From positions 1,178,001 to 1,242,000 of the forward strand of contig OZ253556.1 of the NCBI GenBank assembly GCA_965262705.1: DNA of 64,000 bases. The letters run 5' to 3'. The first letter of the stretch is position 1; the number at the start of each line of letters is the position of its first letter. The position numbers were made by a program, and so were the translations under genes. Source of the DNA: UJ101 sp965262705. GTDB taxonomy: Bacteria > Bacteroidota > Bacteroidia > Flavobacteriales > UJ101. The notes beneath the pieces were generated by a model that saw only the letters and a list, made by a program, of their open reading frames with translations, made no database searches and had not been told where the DNA came from. Of the stretch, positions 53,069 through 61,845 are shown in pieces.

Positions 53069-54004
53069 TTATTTTCGGGAAAAATTTGCTTTAAAATTTT
53101 TATTATTCATATTTAAAGAACCTTTTGTTGATTTTGCTATGTCTTCAAATAAGATAAAAGGAAAGGGTTTAGTTTTTGAAGTGTTTCCTTCATTTGGTTT
53201 TACTGTAATGATAACTTTTTTATCGATAACGTCTACTGGATTTTCTACATTAATATCCGTTATTTTTACAAAATCGTTTCCGGGTAGAACCGGAGTAGAA
53301 TTTTTGTTTTCTCCTGCATAATTATTGCTGTTATCCGGCTCATTTGCTTTCGTAAATGCCCCCATATTTATGGGAATGTTTTTCGTACCGTCGTCTGCAT
53401 CTGGTACATAAATCCATGCTTGATATGAAAGATTAGAAAGTGTTCTTTCTGAATCGTTTTGTACGTACGGAAGGACAAGCCCGGCAGTTTCTTTAGATTG
53501 ATTTTTATCAGTTGAAAACCAAATACCGTTGTTTCCTTTATCTGATTTTTCACTTGTTATTGCAGTTGGAGCATCTACTATATATTCTGCTTTTAAATCC
53601 TTTGCATAAATTGTTCTCTTGTCCGAAGTGCTTAGTATTGCTTTATTATCCGAAAAATTGCCAGCAAGTATAATTAAATCACTTGGAGAAGATTTACTTT
53701 CAGCACCGGTAAATTCAATCGTTATTGCAATGCCTGATGCTTTTTCTAAATCATTATTATTAATTTGCTTAAAACCCGTGGGCGTATTTACTCCGTTAAC
53801 GTCTATGTTAAAAGTTCCTATAGAAACATAACTTCCACCTACTAATAACCATGCTTGGTAAGTGTAATTTTCCTGCATAGCAGGGAGTCCGGTAGTTGAA
53901 AAAGTTATTTCTCCTGTGGCATCCAAGATATTGTTTTCTTCGCAGGAGTTAAACAAACTGAAAAAAAATAGTACAATAACCCAAAGGATATTTTTATTTA
54001 TCAT
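53069..54004 (-). CDS. Two-repeat lipoprotein (YQAW type), paralog 2
   Basis: 311 residues from the ATG before INKNILWVIVLFFFSLFNSC, which is a lipoprotein signal peptide with Cys21. The two halves TYQAWLLVGGSYVSIGTFNI and SYQAWIYVPDADDG...NMGAF mirror the YEGW halves of the 43645 protein. Both share a GIWF or GVWF block and LPGNDFVK or FPGEDFVK. It overlaps the upstream FKBP-like lipoprotein gene by 11 bp, so they are translationally coupled. Function unknown; probably outer membrane or periplasmic. Confidence 0.75.
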   Translation of the reverse strand: MINKNILWVIVLFFFSLFNSCEENNILDATGEITFSTTGLPAMQENYTYQAWLLVGGSYVSIGTFNIDVNGVNTPTGFKQINNNDLEKASGIAITIEFTGAESKSSPSDLIILAGNFSDNKAILSTSDKRTIYAKDLKAEYIVDAPTAITSEKSDKGNNGIWFSTDKNQSKETAGLVLPYVQNDSERTLSNLSYQAWIYVPDADDGTKNIPINMGAFTKANEPDNSNNYAGENKNSTPVLPGNDFVKITDINVENPVDVIDKKVIITVKPNEGNTSKTKPFPFILFEDIAKSTKGSLNMNNKNFKANFSRK

Positions 54005-54812
54005 CTTTTGCTTTTTTAACAGATAATAAATCAACAGTAAAAACTAAAATACAATCTTTAGGAACTCCCCCTAAAGATAAATAGTTTTCTAATCCTTTTG
54101 AATTAGCCGAGGGTACAATCATAATTCCTTGTATTTTTAATGGTGAATTGATGGTTGCCTCTCTTGATTTAAATTTTTTAATTCCTTCTATAAATTCTTC
54201 GATTATATTACGTTCATAGAAATTATTATCTTCATAGATTTTTCTTATACGATTGCGCTCACTTAAACTGTAACTATCATATCTTCCATCAGAATAACTT
54301 CTACTTTCACTTATGTATTTATCAAAGCTATAGTAGTAAAAGTCAGGATTTTTTACAGCTTCTGTTCCTGAATAAATATTACCAATTCTTCCCAATTGGG
54401 AAAGAGAAATTTTATTTTTATCATCAGAATTTTCATTTGCTCTGAAGTAAGTAATACCAAAGTTTATTAGAATAGTATCTTTTAAAGGTGTATTATCTTT
54501 TTTGGGTGGATCAGGAGAAATACCTGTTCCTTCTTTGTCTTTAAAAGCAATATAATATGCTCCATTGGTATTAGGAATAAGTTCCATATTTTTTAAAAGT
54601 ATTTTTGCTTTATCAGAAGCACAATCTTCTTCACAACGTGTAATTTGATTTTGTTCACTAAAATAATAGTTTTTCCTTAGAAAATCAATTCCTTTTTTAT
54701 CTACTATTTTTTGCTCTTCAGGACTTAAATACTTAATTTTATTATCATCATCATTTTCACATGATAAAAACAATAGAAATAAAATAGTTAAATAAAACAA
54801 CTTTTTAAACAT
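53994..54812 (-). CDS. FKBP-like lipoprotein (degenerate peptidyl-prolyl isomerase domain)
   Basis: 272 residues from the ATG before FKKLFYLTILFLLFLSCEND (lipobox LFLSC). The C-terminal part EEFIEGIKKFKS, IQGIMIVPSANSKGLENYLS and GGVPKDCILVFTVDLLSVKK follows the end of FKBP domains. The N-terminal half is lineage-specific. Gliding-motility GldI and related flavobacterial lipoproteins have this arrangement, but identity with GldI is not shown. It is coupled to the two-repeat lipoprotein downstream. Confidence 0.68.
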   Translation of the reverse strand: MFKKLFYLTILFLLFLSCENDDDNKIKYLSPEEQKIVDKKGIDFLRKNYYFSEQNQITRCEEDCASDKAKILLKNMELIPNTNGAYYIAFKDKEGTGISPDPPKKDNTPLKDTILINFGITYFRANENSDDKNKISLSQLGRIGNIYSGTEAVKNPDFYYYSFDKYISESRSYSDGRYDSYSLSERNRIRKIYEDNNFYERNIIEEFIEGIKKFKSREATINSPLKIQGIMIVPSANSKGLENYLSLGGVPKDCILVFTVDLLSVKKAKDDK

Positions 54813-54889
54813 AAAAGATTTATTTTTGTATTTTAAGCACTGCAAGTTACAATATCTTTTAAAAATAAAGTGAGATTTTAAAAAAATTA

Positions 54890-55282
54890 GTGGTGAGAGT
54901 TGATAAATTTTTATGGTGTACCCGCTATTTTAAAACACGATCATTAGCAACAAGTATGGTCGGTAAAAACAGGGTACAGGTAAATGGACGGGTTGTGAAA
55001 GCATCAAAAGAGATAATGTCTGGGGATAAATTACGTATTACAAAAGATCAAATACACTATGAGTGTGAAATTTTGCAGCTTCCTAGAAGCCGTGTAGGTG
55101 CAAAACTTATCCCTCTTTATTTAAAGGATTTGACCTCTGAAGAACAATTAAATAAGAAACAGTTAAATTTACTTTCTCAAAATCATTATCGAAAAAAAGG
55201 CGAAGGCCGCCCGACTAAAAAAGATAGAAGAGATTTAGATGATTATTTAAGCGAAGATTTTTTATTTGAAGATTTTGAATAA
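54890..55282 (+). CDS. S4-domain RNA-binding protein (heat-shock protein 15/HslR-like)
   Basis: 130 residues. The S4 domain is VRVDKFLWCTRYFKTRSLAT, KNRVQVNGRVVKASKEI, then GDKLRI. The C-terminus is charged with KKGEGRPTKKDRRDLDDYL. HslR-type proteins bind stalled 50S subunits carrying peptidyl-tRNA. The start is one of two adjacent GTG codons (54890 or 54893). ClbS-like follows 27 bp downstream. Confidence 0.88.
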   Translation: MVRVDKFLWCTRYFKTRSLATSMVGKNRVQVNGRVVKASKEIMSGDKLRITKDQIHYECEILQLPRSRVGAKLIPLYLKDLTSEEQLNKKQLNLLSQNHYRKKGEGRPTKKDRRDLDDYLSEDFLFEDFE

Positions 55283-55309
55283 ATTACAATCATTTCTAAT
55301 TATATTAAG

Positions 55310-55819
55310 ATGGCGGTTCCAGAATCAAAAGATGAATTAATCAAAGCAATCAATAGTAACTTTGCGTTATTGAGTAAAAAACTTGAAACTATTCCACCAG
55401 CGATCGCCTTTGAGCCACTCATGGAAGGGCATGCCAAGGGGAGTACGATGAGCGTGGCACAGCTAGTTTCTTATTTGATTGGCTGGGGAGAGTTGGTATT
55501 GCACTGGCACGATCAAGAGGCAAAAGGAGAAACTATCGTGTTTCCGGAAGCGGGCTATAAATGGAATGAGTTGGGACGCTTAGCGCAGAAATTTTACCGC
55601 GACTATGAAGGAATCAAGAATTATGGGGCCTTGTTAGTACGATTAAAGGAGAACAAACAGCAGCTCTTGACGCTGGTTGAGCATTTTAGTAGCGACGAAC
55701 TTTACGATACGCCTTGGTATGGTAAATGGACGCGAGGACGAATGATTCAATTTAATACCTCCTCACCCTATAAAAATGCTTCAGGGCGATTAACTAAATT
55801 AAAAGGTAAGTTTTTATAA
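55310..55819 (+). CDS. ClbS/DfsB-family four-helix bundle protein (DUF1706)
   Basis: 169 residues. VPESKDELIKAINSNFALLS, SVAQLVSYLIGWGELVLHWH, FPEAGYKWNELGRLAQKFY and TPWYGKWTRGRMIQFNTSSP are the family blocks. ClbS protects producers from colibactin by hydrolysing it; most homologs have unknown roles. Base composition is visibly less AT-rich than its neighbours, which suggests later acquisition. A short MITE follows at 55836. Confidence 0.88.
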   Translation: MAVPESKDELIKAINSNFALLSKKLETIPPAIAFEPLMEGHAKGSTMSVAQLVSYLIGWGELVLHWHDQEAKGETIVFPEAGYKWNELGRLAQKFYRDYEGIKNYGALLVRLKENKQQLLTLVEHFSSDELYDTPWYGKWTRGRMIQFNTSSPYKNASGRLTKLKGKFL

Positions 55820-55835
55820 AAAATGATTACATATT

Positions 55836-55888
55836 AAGACCATTGAAAAAAGCACTTTAGCGCAAGTCAGCACTAGCTAAAGGTCTCA
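55836..55888. repeat. Short MITE variant (53 bp)
   Basis: AAGACCATTGAAAAAAGCAC...GCTAAAGGTCTC. It is a short form of the family between ClbS-like and the broken methyltransferase. Confidence 0.65.
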
Positions 55889-55918
55889 GCGTATAAAATT
55901 TCTCAAATATTTAGAAAG

Positions 55919-56722
55919 ATGGATAAAAATTTTTGGCATCATAAATGGGCAGAGAATCAGATTGGTTTTCATGAAAGTGAAGCGAATCCATTGTTGGTAA
56001 ACAATTTTAAATTTTTATGTTTACCTAAAGGCAGTCTTATTTTTATTCCCTTGTGCGGAAAGACCAACGATATTGCCTGGTTATTATCCAATGGTTACCG
56101 TGTAGTAGGCGTAGAGATAGTCAAAATGGCGGTTGAGCAACTATTTGATTCTTTAGGTATGAATTCGGAGATTCAGCAAGAGGGTAAATTTATACGCTAT
56201 ATCGCTTTAAATATTGAAATCTTTGTAGGCGATATCTTTGATTTGTCTGATATGAGACCGTTGCAAAAAGCACTTTAGCAAAAAAATGCGACGCACGAGG
56301 AAAATTAAATACCGGAACAACCTAATGGGTGTGGAGGATTTTAATTTTTTGAGAAGAAAGCAGTTTGAAGCTAAATGCTTTCTTTTTCATACTTTTTTAT
56401 GTGTTCTGCAACGGTCTCGATATGTTATTAGGTCAGGTTGATGCTAATTATGACCGGGCAGCACTAATTGCCGTTCCGAAAGATTTACGTCAGTGTTACA
56501 CCAGGCACCTTATTGATATTACTGCCAGTGCACCACAGTTGCTAATTAGTTATTTCTTTGATCAGCAACTGATAAATGAGCATCCTCCCTTTTCTATTTA
56601 TTAATGAGGAAATTTATCAACATTATCAGAATCATTATGAATTGAAGCATATCGAAAGCAAAGAAATATTAAGAGGGCGACTTAAAAATAAAGGGCGTTA
56701 TGATGTTTGGATACTGAAATAG
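55919..56722 (+). pseudogene. tpm: Thiopurine S-methyltransferase-family gene, broken by a MITE and a frameshift
   Basis: N-terminal part: DKNFWHHKWAENQIGFHESE, IFIPLCGKTNDIAWLLSNGY and VGDIFDLSD. After the MITE (56254-56418) the frame resumes exactly: MLLGQVDANYDRAALIAVPK, then TASAPQLLISYFFDQQ. Removing the MITE and one GATAT copy restores DLSDMLLGQVDANYDRAALI without any change. A second lesion near 56600 shifts the frame after PPFSI; the tail EEIYQHYQNHYELKHIESKE, ending RYDVWILK at 56722, is intact in another frame. The family methylates thiols or selenium and tellurium compounds. Confidence 0.9.
56254..56418. mobile_element. MITE (165 bp) inserted in tpm, GATAT target duplication
   Basis: GAGACCGTTGCAAAAAGCAC to TTCTGCAACGGTCTC. 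GATAT repeats at 56249-56253 and 56419-56423. It is nearly identical to the copy 421 bp further on, so the insertion is recent. Confidence 0.95.
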
Positions 56723-56775
56723 GTTTAATGGGATGGTTGAATAATACATGCTAATACTTTTTGAAAAAAAAGGTA

Positions 56776-56791
56776 TGTTCCACGTGGAACA
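56776..56791. promoter_or_regulatory. parS: parS site 1 (ParB binding)
   Basis: TGTTCCACGTGGAACA is a perfect 16-bp palindrome identical to the conserved bacterial parS consensus (TGTTNCACGTGNAACA). It is upstream of mnmG. A second near-perfect site follows mnmG. Confidence 0.85.
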
Positions 56792-56822
56792 TATTTTATT
56801 AAGTTTTATTGCATTTGATTTG

Positions 56823-56830
56823 TATTTTTG
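56823..56830 (+). promoter_or_regulatory. -7 box of the original mnmG promoter
   Basis: TATTTTTG matches TAnnTTTG and ends 9 bp before the MITE. Transcription from it would run through the whole MITE before reaching mnmG. Confidence 0.5.
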
Positions 56831-56839
56831 CATGATAAT

Positions 56840-57004
56840 GAGACCGTTGCAAAAAGCACTTTAGCAAAAAAATGCAACGCCCGATAAAAATTAAATACCA
56901 GAGCAACCTAATGGGTGTGGAGGATTTTAATTTTTTGAGAAGGAAGCAGTTTGAAGTTAGATGCTTTCTTTTTCATGCTTTTTTACGTGTTTTGCAACGG
57001 TCTC
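56840..57004. mobile_element. MITE (165 bp) in the mnmG leader, GATAAT target duplication
   Basis: GAGACCGTTGCAAAAAGCAC to TTTTGCAACGGTCTC. GATAAT occurs at 56834-56839 and 57005-57010. The mnmG ATG is 15 bp beyond the element. Confidence 0.94.
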
Positions 57005-57019
57005 GATAATATATAAAAA

Positions 57020-58888
57020 ATGTTTTTATTAAAGTATGATGTAATTGTTGTTGGAGGAGGGCATGCAGGATGCGAAGCGGCAGCTGCAGCCGCTAACTTA
57101 GGAGTAAAAACATTGTTGATTACGATGAATCTTCAAAATATTGCACAAATGTCGTGTAATCCTGCAATGGGGGGTATAGCTAAGGGTCAGATTATACGAG
57201 AAATTGACGCACTTGGAGGTTATAGCGGCATTATTACAGATGAAACTATGATACAATTTAAGATGCTTAATAAATCCAAAGGCCCCGCTATGTGGAGCCC
57301 TCGAGCACAATCTGACCGTATGCGCTTTGCAGAAAGATGGCGCTTAACTTTAGAATCTCTACCCAATGTAGATTTTTATCAAGAAATGGTAAAAGAACTT
57401 TTGATAAATAAGAACAAAGTTGAAGGAGTTAAAACAATGCTTGGAGTTGAACTAAAATCAAAGACAGTTATTTTAACCAACGGCACATTTTTAAATGGAT
57501 TGATTCATATAGGAAAAAAACAATTCAGCGGAGGACGATTAAGCGAAAGCCCTTCTATAGGCTTAACAGAACAATTGATAACACTAGGATTTGAATCAGG
57601 AAGAATGAAAACAGGTACTCCACCCAGAGTAGATGGAAGATCACTAGATTATAGTAAAATGATTCTTCAACCTGGAGACAAAAAACCCGGAAAATTTTCT
57701 TATTTAAATACTAATCCTATCAAAAAACAATTAGATTGCTATTTGACTTATACTTCTCAAGAAGTACATGATATTCTTCGCTTAGGTTTCGACCATTCAC
57801 CTATGTTTAATGGAATGATTAAAAGTATCGGCCCCCGTTATTGTCCTTCCATTGAAGATAAAATTCATCGTTTTGCAGACAAAGAAAAGCATCAAATTTT
57901 TGTTGAACCTGAGGGATGGCATACTTGTGAAATATATGTAAACGGCTTCTCAACTTCTTTGCCCGAAAATATTCAAGCCAAAGCACTTCGTAAAATAGCA
58001 GGTTTTGAAAAAGCTAAAATATTTCGCCCTGGTTATGCGATTGAATACGATTATTTTCAGCCTACCCAATTAAAGCAAACCTTAGAAACTAAAAAAATTG
58101 AAAACTTATATTTTGCCGGGCAGATTAACGGAACAACCGGCTATGAAGAAGCTGCATCCCAAGGATTAATTGCAGGGATTAATGTTGCATTGCGCATAAA
58201 ACAAAAAGACCCTTTTATTTTAAATCGAGATGAGGCTTATATTGGAGTGCTTATTGATGATTTAATTACAAAGGGAACAAAAGAACCATATAGAATGTTT
58301 ACCTCTCGGGCAGAGTATCGCTTATTGTTACGGCAGGATAATGCTGATGAACGATTAACGCCTAAAGGACATGCCTTAGGATTAGCTTCGGATGAACGGC
58401 TCAAAAAATTAAAGACAAAAGAAAGAAAAACAAATAGTTTTATTCATTTTTTACAAAACACTTCAGTCAGGCCAGAAGAAATAAACCCCATTTTAAAAAA
58501 ATGTAATTCAAATTCTGTAAAAACAAGTTTGAAAATGAAGTCTGTTATGCTTCGCCCGGAGATAAATTTACACCATTTAAAAGAAATTCAACATCTTTAT
58601 TCTTTTGTAGAAGAAAATGATATGGATGATGAAGTGTTAGAACAAACAGAAATTAGGATTAAATATGACGGATATATTTCAAGACAAAAAGAGAGTGCGA
58701 AAAAACTTAATCAATTAGAAAAATTAAAACTTGCAGAAAATTTAGATTATTGGAAGTTTTCTTCTCTTTCTTATGAGGCAAAAGAAAAATTGTCTAAAAT
58801 TAAACCTGCAACGCTGGCACAAGCTGCTCGAATTTCGGGCGTTTCACCTGCTGATATATCCGTTCTATTAATTTATATGGGGCGATAA
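57020..58888 (+). CDS. mnmG: tRNA uridine-5-carboxymethylaminomethyl modification enzyme MnmG (GidA)
   Basis: 622-residue FAD protein. The dinucleotide fold is VVGGGHAGCEAA (10-21), followed by MSCNPAMGGIAKGQ, GTFLNGLIHIG, GRMKTGTPPRVDGRSLDY, YFAGQINGTTGYEEAASQG and TSRAEYRLLLRQDNAD. With MnmE it modifies wobble U34 of certain tRNAs. A MITE lies between its likely promoter and the ATG, and parS sites flank it. The only mnmE seen here is a fragment. Confidence 0.97.
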   Translation: MFLLKYDVIVVGGGHAGCEAAAAAANLGVKTLLITMNLQNIAQMSCNPAMGGIAKGQIIREIDALGGYSGIITDETMIQFKMLNKSKGPAMWSPRAQSDRMRFAERWRLTLESLPNVDFYQEMVKELLINKNKVEGVKTMLGVELKSKTVILTNGTFLNGLIHIGKKQFSGGRLSESPSIGLTEQLITLGFESGRMKTGTPPRVDGRSLDYSKMILQPGDKKPGKFSYLNTNPIKKQLDCYLTYTSQEVHDILRLGFDHSPMFNGMIKSIGPRYCPSIEDKIHRFADKEKHQIFVEPEGWHTCEIYVNGFSTSLPENIQAKALRKIAGFEKAKIFRPGYAIEYDYFQPTQLKQTLETKKIENLYFAGQINGTTGYEEAASQGLIAGINVALRIKQKDPFILNRDEAYIGVLIDDLITKGTKEPYRMFTSRAEYRLLLRQDNADERLTPKGHALGLASDERLKKLKTKERKTNSFIHFLQNTSVRPEEINPILKKCNSNSVKTSLKMKSVMLRPEINLHHLKEIQHLYSFVEENDMDDEVLEQTEIRIKYDGYISRQKESAKKLNQLEKLKLAENLDYWKFSSLSYEAKEKLSKIKPATLAQAARISGVSPADISVLLIYMGR

Positions 58889-58922
58889 ATCGTTTAATCT
58901 CTTTAACCTATAGAAAATGAAA

Positions 58923-58938
58923 TGTTCCACGTGGAACG
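58923..58938. promoter_or_regulatory. parS: parS site 2 (ParB binding)
   Basis: TGTTCCACGTGGAACG matches parS at 15 of 16 positions. It lies in the 92-bp gap between mnmG and the next gene, 2147 bp from site 1. Confidence 0.8.
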
Positions 58939-58979
58939 TTTTATAAAAATAATTTTTCCTTAATTTGCATTTTACAAAA

Positions 58980-59828
58980 ATGAACGAACGAACAAAAGTA
59001 AAAGATCATTTCTTAACTCAAGAAGTCTTCAATTTAAAAAAAAATACTTTTGGATTTTTAGAAACTTTACCCAAACCTAATCCTGAACAGAGTAAAAGAT
59101 ATTACCAAACTGAAAATTATATTTCTCATACGGATGCTAAAAAATCTTTCTTTGATTTTATTTATCAAAATATAAAAAAACAAAATAATAGAAGCAAAAA
59201 ATCGCTAATTAAAAAATATAAGAAAACAGGTAGTTTGTTAGATTATGGTTGTGGGACAGGTGATTTTTTAAAAGAACTAAAAGATGATTTTAACATTATT
59301 GGGATAGAACCAAATATTAAAGCAGCAGAAATAGCACAACAAAAATCAGGATTAGATATCATTACAAATACAGATTTATCTTCCCTTAAGAGTGATTTTT
59401 TTGATGTGATTACGCTATGGCACGTTTTTGAACATATTTATGATTTAAAAAAAACTTCGATTGAATTAAAGCGCATTTTAAACCGGAAGGGAATTTTGAT
59501 TATTGCGGTGCCTAATTATAAAAGTTATGACGCGAATCATTATAAAGAATACTGGGCAGCCTATGATGTGCCAAGACATTTATGGCATTTTTCAAAATCT
59601 TCTATGAGAAAATGGTGGAAAGAATTTGATATGGAAATAAAGGCGGTTATTCCCATGAAATGGGATGCCTTTTATGTTTCTATCCTTTCTGAAAAATATC
59701 AAGATAAAAATATTTTTAGCTTTGTAAAAGGAATTTATTATGGCTTTATTTCTAATCAAAAAGCTAAAAAATCAGGCGAATACTCTTCTTTGATTTATGT
59801 ATTAAGCAAAAAAGAATACTTTTGCTAA
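58980..59828 (+). CDS. Class I SAM-dependent methyltransferase
   Basis: 282 residues from the ATG at 58980; a TTG 15 bp earlier is less likely. The SAM-binding motif I is LLDYGCGTGDFLKEL, followed by IIGIEPNIKAAEIA and the VITLWHVFEHIYDL block. ELKRILNRKGILIIAVPNY is motif III, and WAAYDVPRHLWHFSKSSM is a signature of flavobacterial methyltransferases of this type. The substrate is unknown. Confidence 0.88.
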   Translation: MNERTKVKDHFLTQEVFNLKKNTFGFLETLPKPNPEQSKRYYQTENYISHTDAKKSFFDFIYQNIKKQNNRSKKSLIKKYKKTGSLLDYGCGTGDFLKELKDDFNIIGIEPNIKAAEIAQQKSGLDIITNTDLSSLKSDFFDVITLWHVFEHIYDLKKTSIELKRILNRKGILIIAVPNYKSYDANHYKEYWAAYDVPRHLWHFSKSSMRKWWKEFDMEIKAVIPMKWDAFYVSILSEKYQDKNIFSFVKGIYYGFISNQKAKKSGEYSSLIYVLSKKEYFC

Positions 59829-59975
59829 AATAAAGGGAATTGTTGAATAAATCATCGTAGTAATAAAATACGACACTCGAAAAGTTGAACTGAAAGTTAG
59901 CGACAGCTAAAAGTCTTATACTTTAATCCACTCGCGTTTATATACATTGAAAGTATCCTGAAAAAATATTATAAT

Positions 59976-60719
59976 ATGCAAGAAGATCGTATGATTTTTG
60001 GGCTTCGCCCCGTGATAGAGGCAATAAATAGTGGTAAAACGATAGATAGTTTGTTTATTCAGAAAGGGTTGAAAGGAGAAATATATACGATGCTAAAAGA
60101 ACTGATTAAAAAGTATAATATGTATGTAAAGCAAGTTCCCGCAGCGTGCTTAAATCGTTTTACGAAAAAAAATCATCAGGGAGTGATAGCCTTCATATCA
60201 CCCATTGCTTTTCATCGTATTGAAGATTTGCTTCCCCAGTTGTACGAAGCAGGTAAAATCCCTTTATTATTGTTATTAGATCGTATAACCGATACGCGTA
60301 ATTTTGGCGCTATTATTCGCACGGCAGAATGTACAGGGGTCCACGCGATTATTATCCCTAAAAAAAAAGCAGCCCCTATTAACGCAGATGTGATTAAAAC
60401 TTCTACTGGTGCCATATTTAATATTCCTGTCTGTAAAGAATCTGACTTAAAATCAACAATATGTTATTTACAGGATTTTGGTGTTCAAGTCGTTGCTGCC
60501 TCTGAGAAAACAAATGTTTCGTTATATACATTAGACTTTAGAGTTCCGACGGCAATTCTTCTCGGAAGTGAGGAAAACGGTGTTTCATTGTCCTACGTTA
60601 AAGAAGCACAAAAAATAGCAAAAATACCTTTACTAGGTAAAATAGAATCTTTAAACGTATCTGTAGCGTGTGGAATGTTTTTGTATGAATGTGTCCGACA
60701 AAGGATGAATATTATATAA
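59976..60719 (+). CDS. rlmB: 23S rRNA 2'-O-ribose methyltransferase (RlmB family)
   Basis: 247 residues. A substrate-binding N-terminal domain (IFGLRPVIEAINSGKTID) is followed by the knotted SPOUT domain. Its three motifs are LLDRITDTRNFGAIIRTAE, ILLGSEENGVS and KIPLLGKIESLNVSVA. The family methylates G2251 in the ribosomal P loop. It is monocistronic. Confidence 0.93.
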   Translation: MQEDRMIFGLRPVIEAINSGKTIDSLFIQKGLKGEIYTMLKELIKKYNMYVKQVPAACLNRFTKKNHQGVIAFISPIAFHRIEDLLPQLYEAGKIPLLLLLDRITDTRNFGAIIRTAECTGVHAIIIPKKKAAPINADVIKTSTGAIFNIPVCKESDLKSTICYLQDFGVQVVAASEKTNVSLYTLDFRVPTAILLGSEENGVSLSYVKEAQKIAKIPLLGKIESLNVSVACGMFLYECVRQRMNII

Positions 60720-60737
60720 TGAGCACTTTACAAAAGT

Positions 60738-60792
60738 AGACCGTTATAAAAAGCACTCTAACAAATGCGAGTCAGCGGAGCTAAACATCTCA
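60738..60792. repeat. Short MITE variant before gpsA
   Basis: GTAGACCGTTATAAAAAGCAC...GCGGAGCTAAACATCTC. It is a degenerate short form. Confidence 0.55.
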
Positions 60793-60809
60793 GCTCTAAA
60801 AAATAAAGT

Positions 60810-60817
60810 TATCTTTG
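60810..60817 (+). promoter_or_regulatory. -7 box for gpsA, predicting a leaderless or near-leaderless mRNA
   Basis: TATCTTTG ends only 5 bp before the gpsA ATG, so transcription would start at or next to the start codon. No TTG at ideal spacing. Confidence 0.45.
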
Positions 60818-60822
60818 TATTT

Positions 60823-61812
60823 ATGGCTTCAAAAATCGGGGTGATAGGTAACGGAAGTTGGGCAACCGCTATCGTCAAAATTTTAACAGAAACACAAGAT
60901 GATATTTATTGGTGGTTTCATACAGAAACATCTGCTAATTACCTTTTAGAAAACGAGCACAACCCGAATTATTTAAGTTCAGTTGAATTGGAACCGGAAT
61001 TATTAACGGTAACCACAGATGTTAATGAACTTATTGATAATTGTAAATATATCATTATAGCTATACCGTCTATTTATGTTGTTGATGCTTTTAAAGAACT
61101 GCGGGGGTCATTAAAAAACAAAATATTTTTTTCAGCCATAAAAGGAATGATTCCGGAGGAAAATATGATTGTCGGAGATTTTTTAAACAAGAAATTAAAC
61201 ATTCCTTATCATAATATAGGCGTTATTTCCGGCCCCTGTCATGCAGAAGAGGTTGCGATGGAAAGGCTTTCTTATTTAACCATAGCGTGCAAACAAGAAA
61301 AGCACGCTCAATTCGTAGCAGAAGCATTGATTACTGATTTCATAAAAATTAAGATCTCGGACGATATTATCGGCATTGAGTATGGCGCTATTTTGAAAAA
61401 TATTTATGCGGTTGCAGCTGGAATTGCTCACGGAGTGGGATACGGAGATAATTTTCAGGCAATTCTAATGTCAAATGCTATTCGTGAAATGGAGCATACG
61501 ATTTACAAAATCTATCCTATTCATCGTGATATAAAAAACTCTGCATATCTTGGCGATTTGTTAGTTACGGGTTATTCTTCATTTAGCCGAAACCGTACAT
61601 TGGGAAATATGTTAGGAAAAGGGTATAACGCGCGCTCAGCAATCCTCGAAATGAATATGGTCGCAGAGGGATATTATGCTTCAAAAAGTATTTATCAAAT
61701 TGTGAAGGAAAAAAATATTGATGCGCCCATCTTAGAGACGGTTTATCGAATTATTTATAAAGGAGAACCTCCAAAAAAAGCATTTCAAAATCTTTGTGAG
61801 CTATTGAATTAA
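60823..61812 (+). CDS. gpsA: Glycerol-3-phosphate dehydrogenase [NAD(P)+]
   Basis: 329 residues. N-terminal nucleotide motif IGVIGNGSWATAIV; VISGPCHAEEVA; the catalytic lysine region EYGAILKNIYAVAAGIAHG; and DLLVTGYSSFSRNRTLG. It reduces dihydroxyacetone phosphate to glycerol-3-phosphate for phospholipid synthesis. It is followed by a 252-bp MITE. Confidence 0.96.
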   Translation: MASKIGVIGNGSWATAIVKILTETQDDIYWWFHTETSANYLLENEHNPNYLSSVELEPELLTVTTDVNELIDNCKYIIIAIPSIYVVDAFKELRGSLKNKIFFSAIKGMIPEENMIVGDFLNKKLNIPYHNIGVISGPCHAEEVAMERLSYLTIACKQEKHAQFVAEALITDFIKIKISDDIIGIEYGAILKNIYAVAAGIAHGVGYGDNFQAILMSNAIREMEHTIYKIYPIHRDIKNSAYLGDLLVTGYSSFSRNRTLGNMLGKGYNARSAILEMNMVAEGYYASKSIYQIVKEKNIDAPILETVYRIIYKGEPPKKAFQNLCELLN

Positions 61813-61845
61813 AGTGTGATCGGTGTCACCCCATTTAGACAACAT

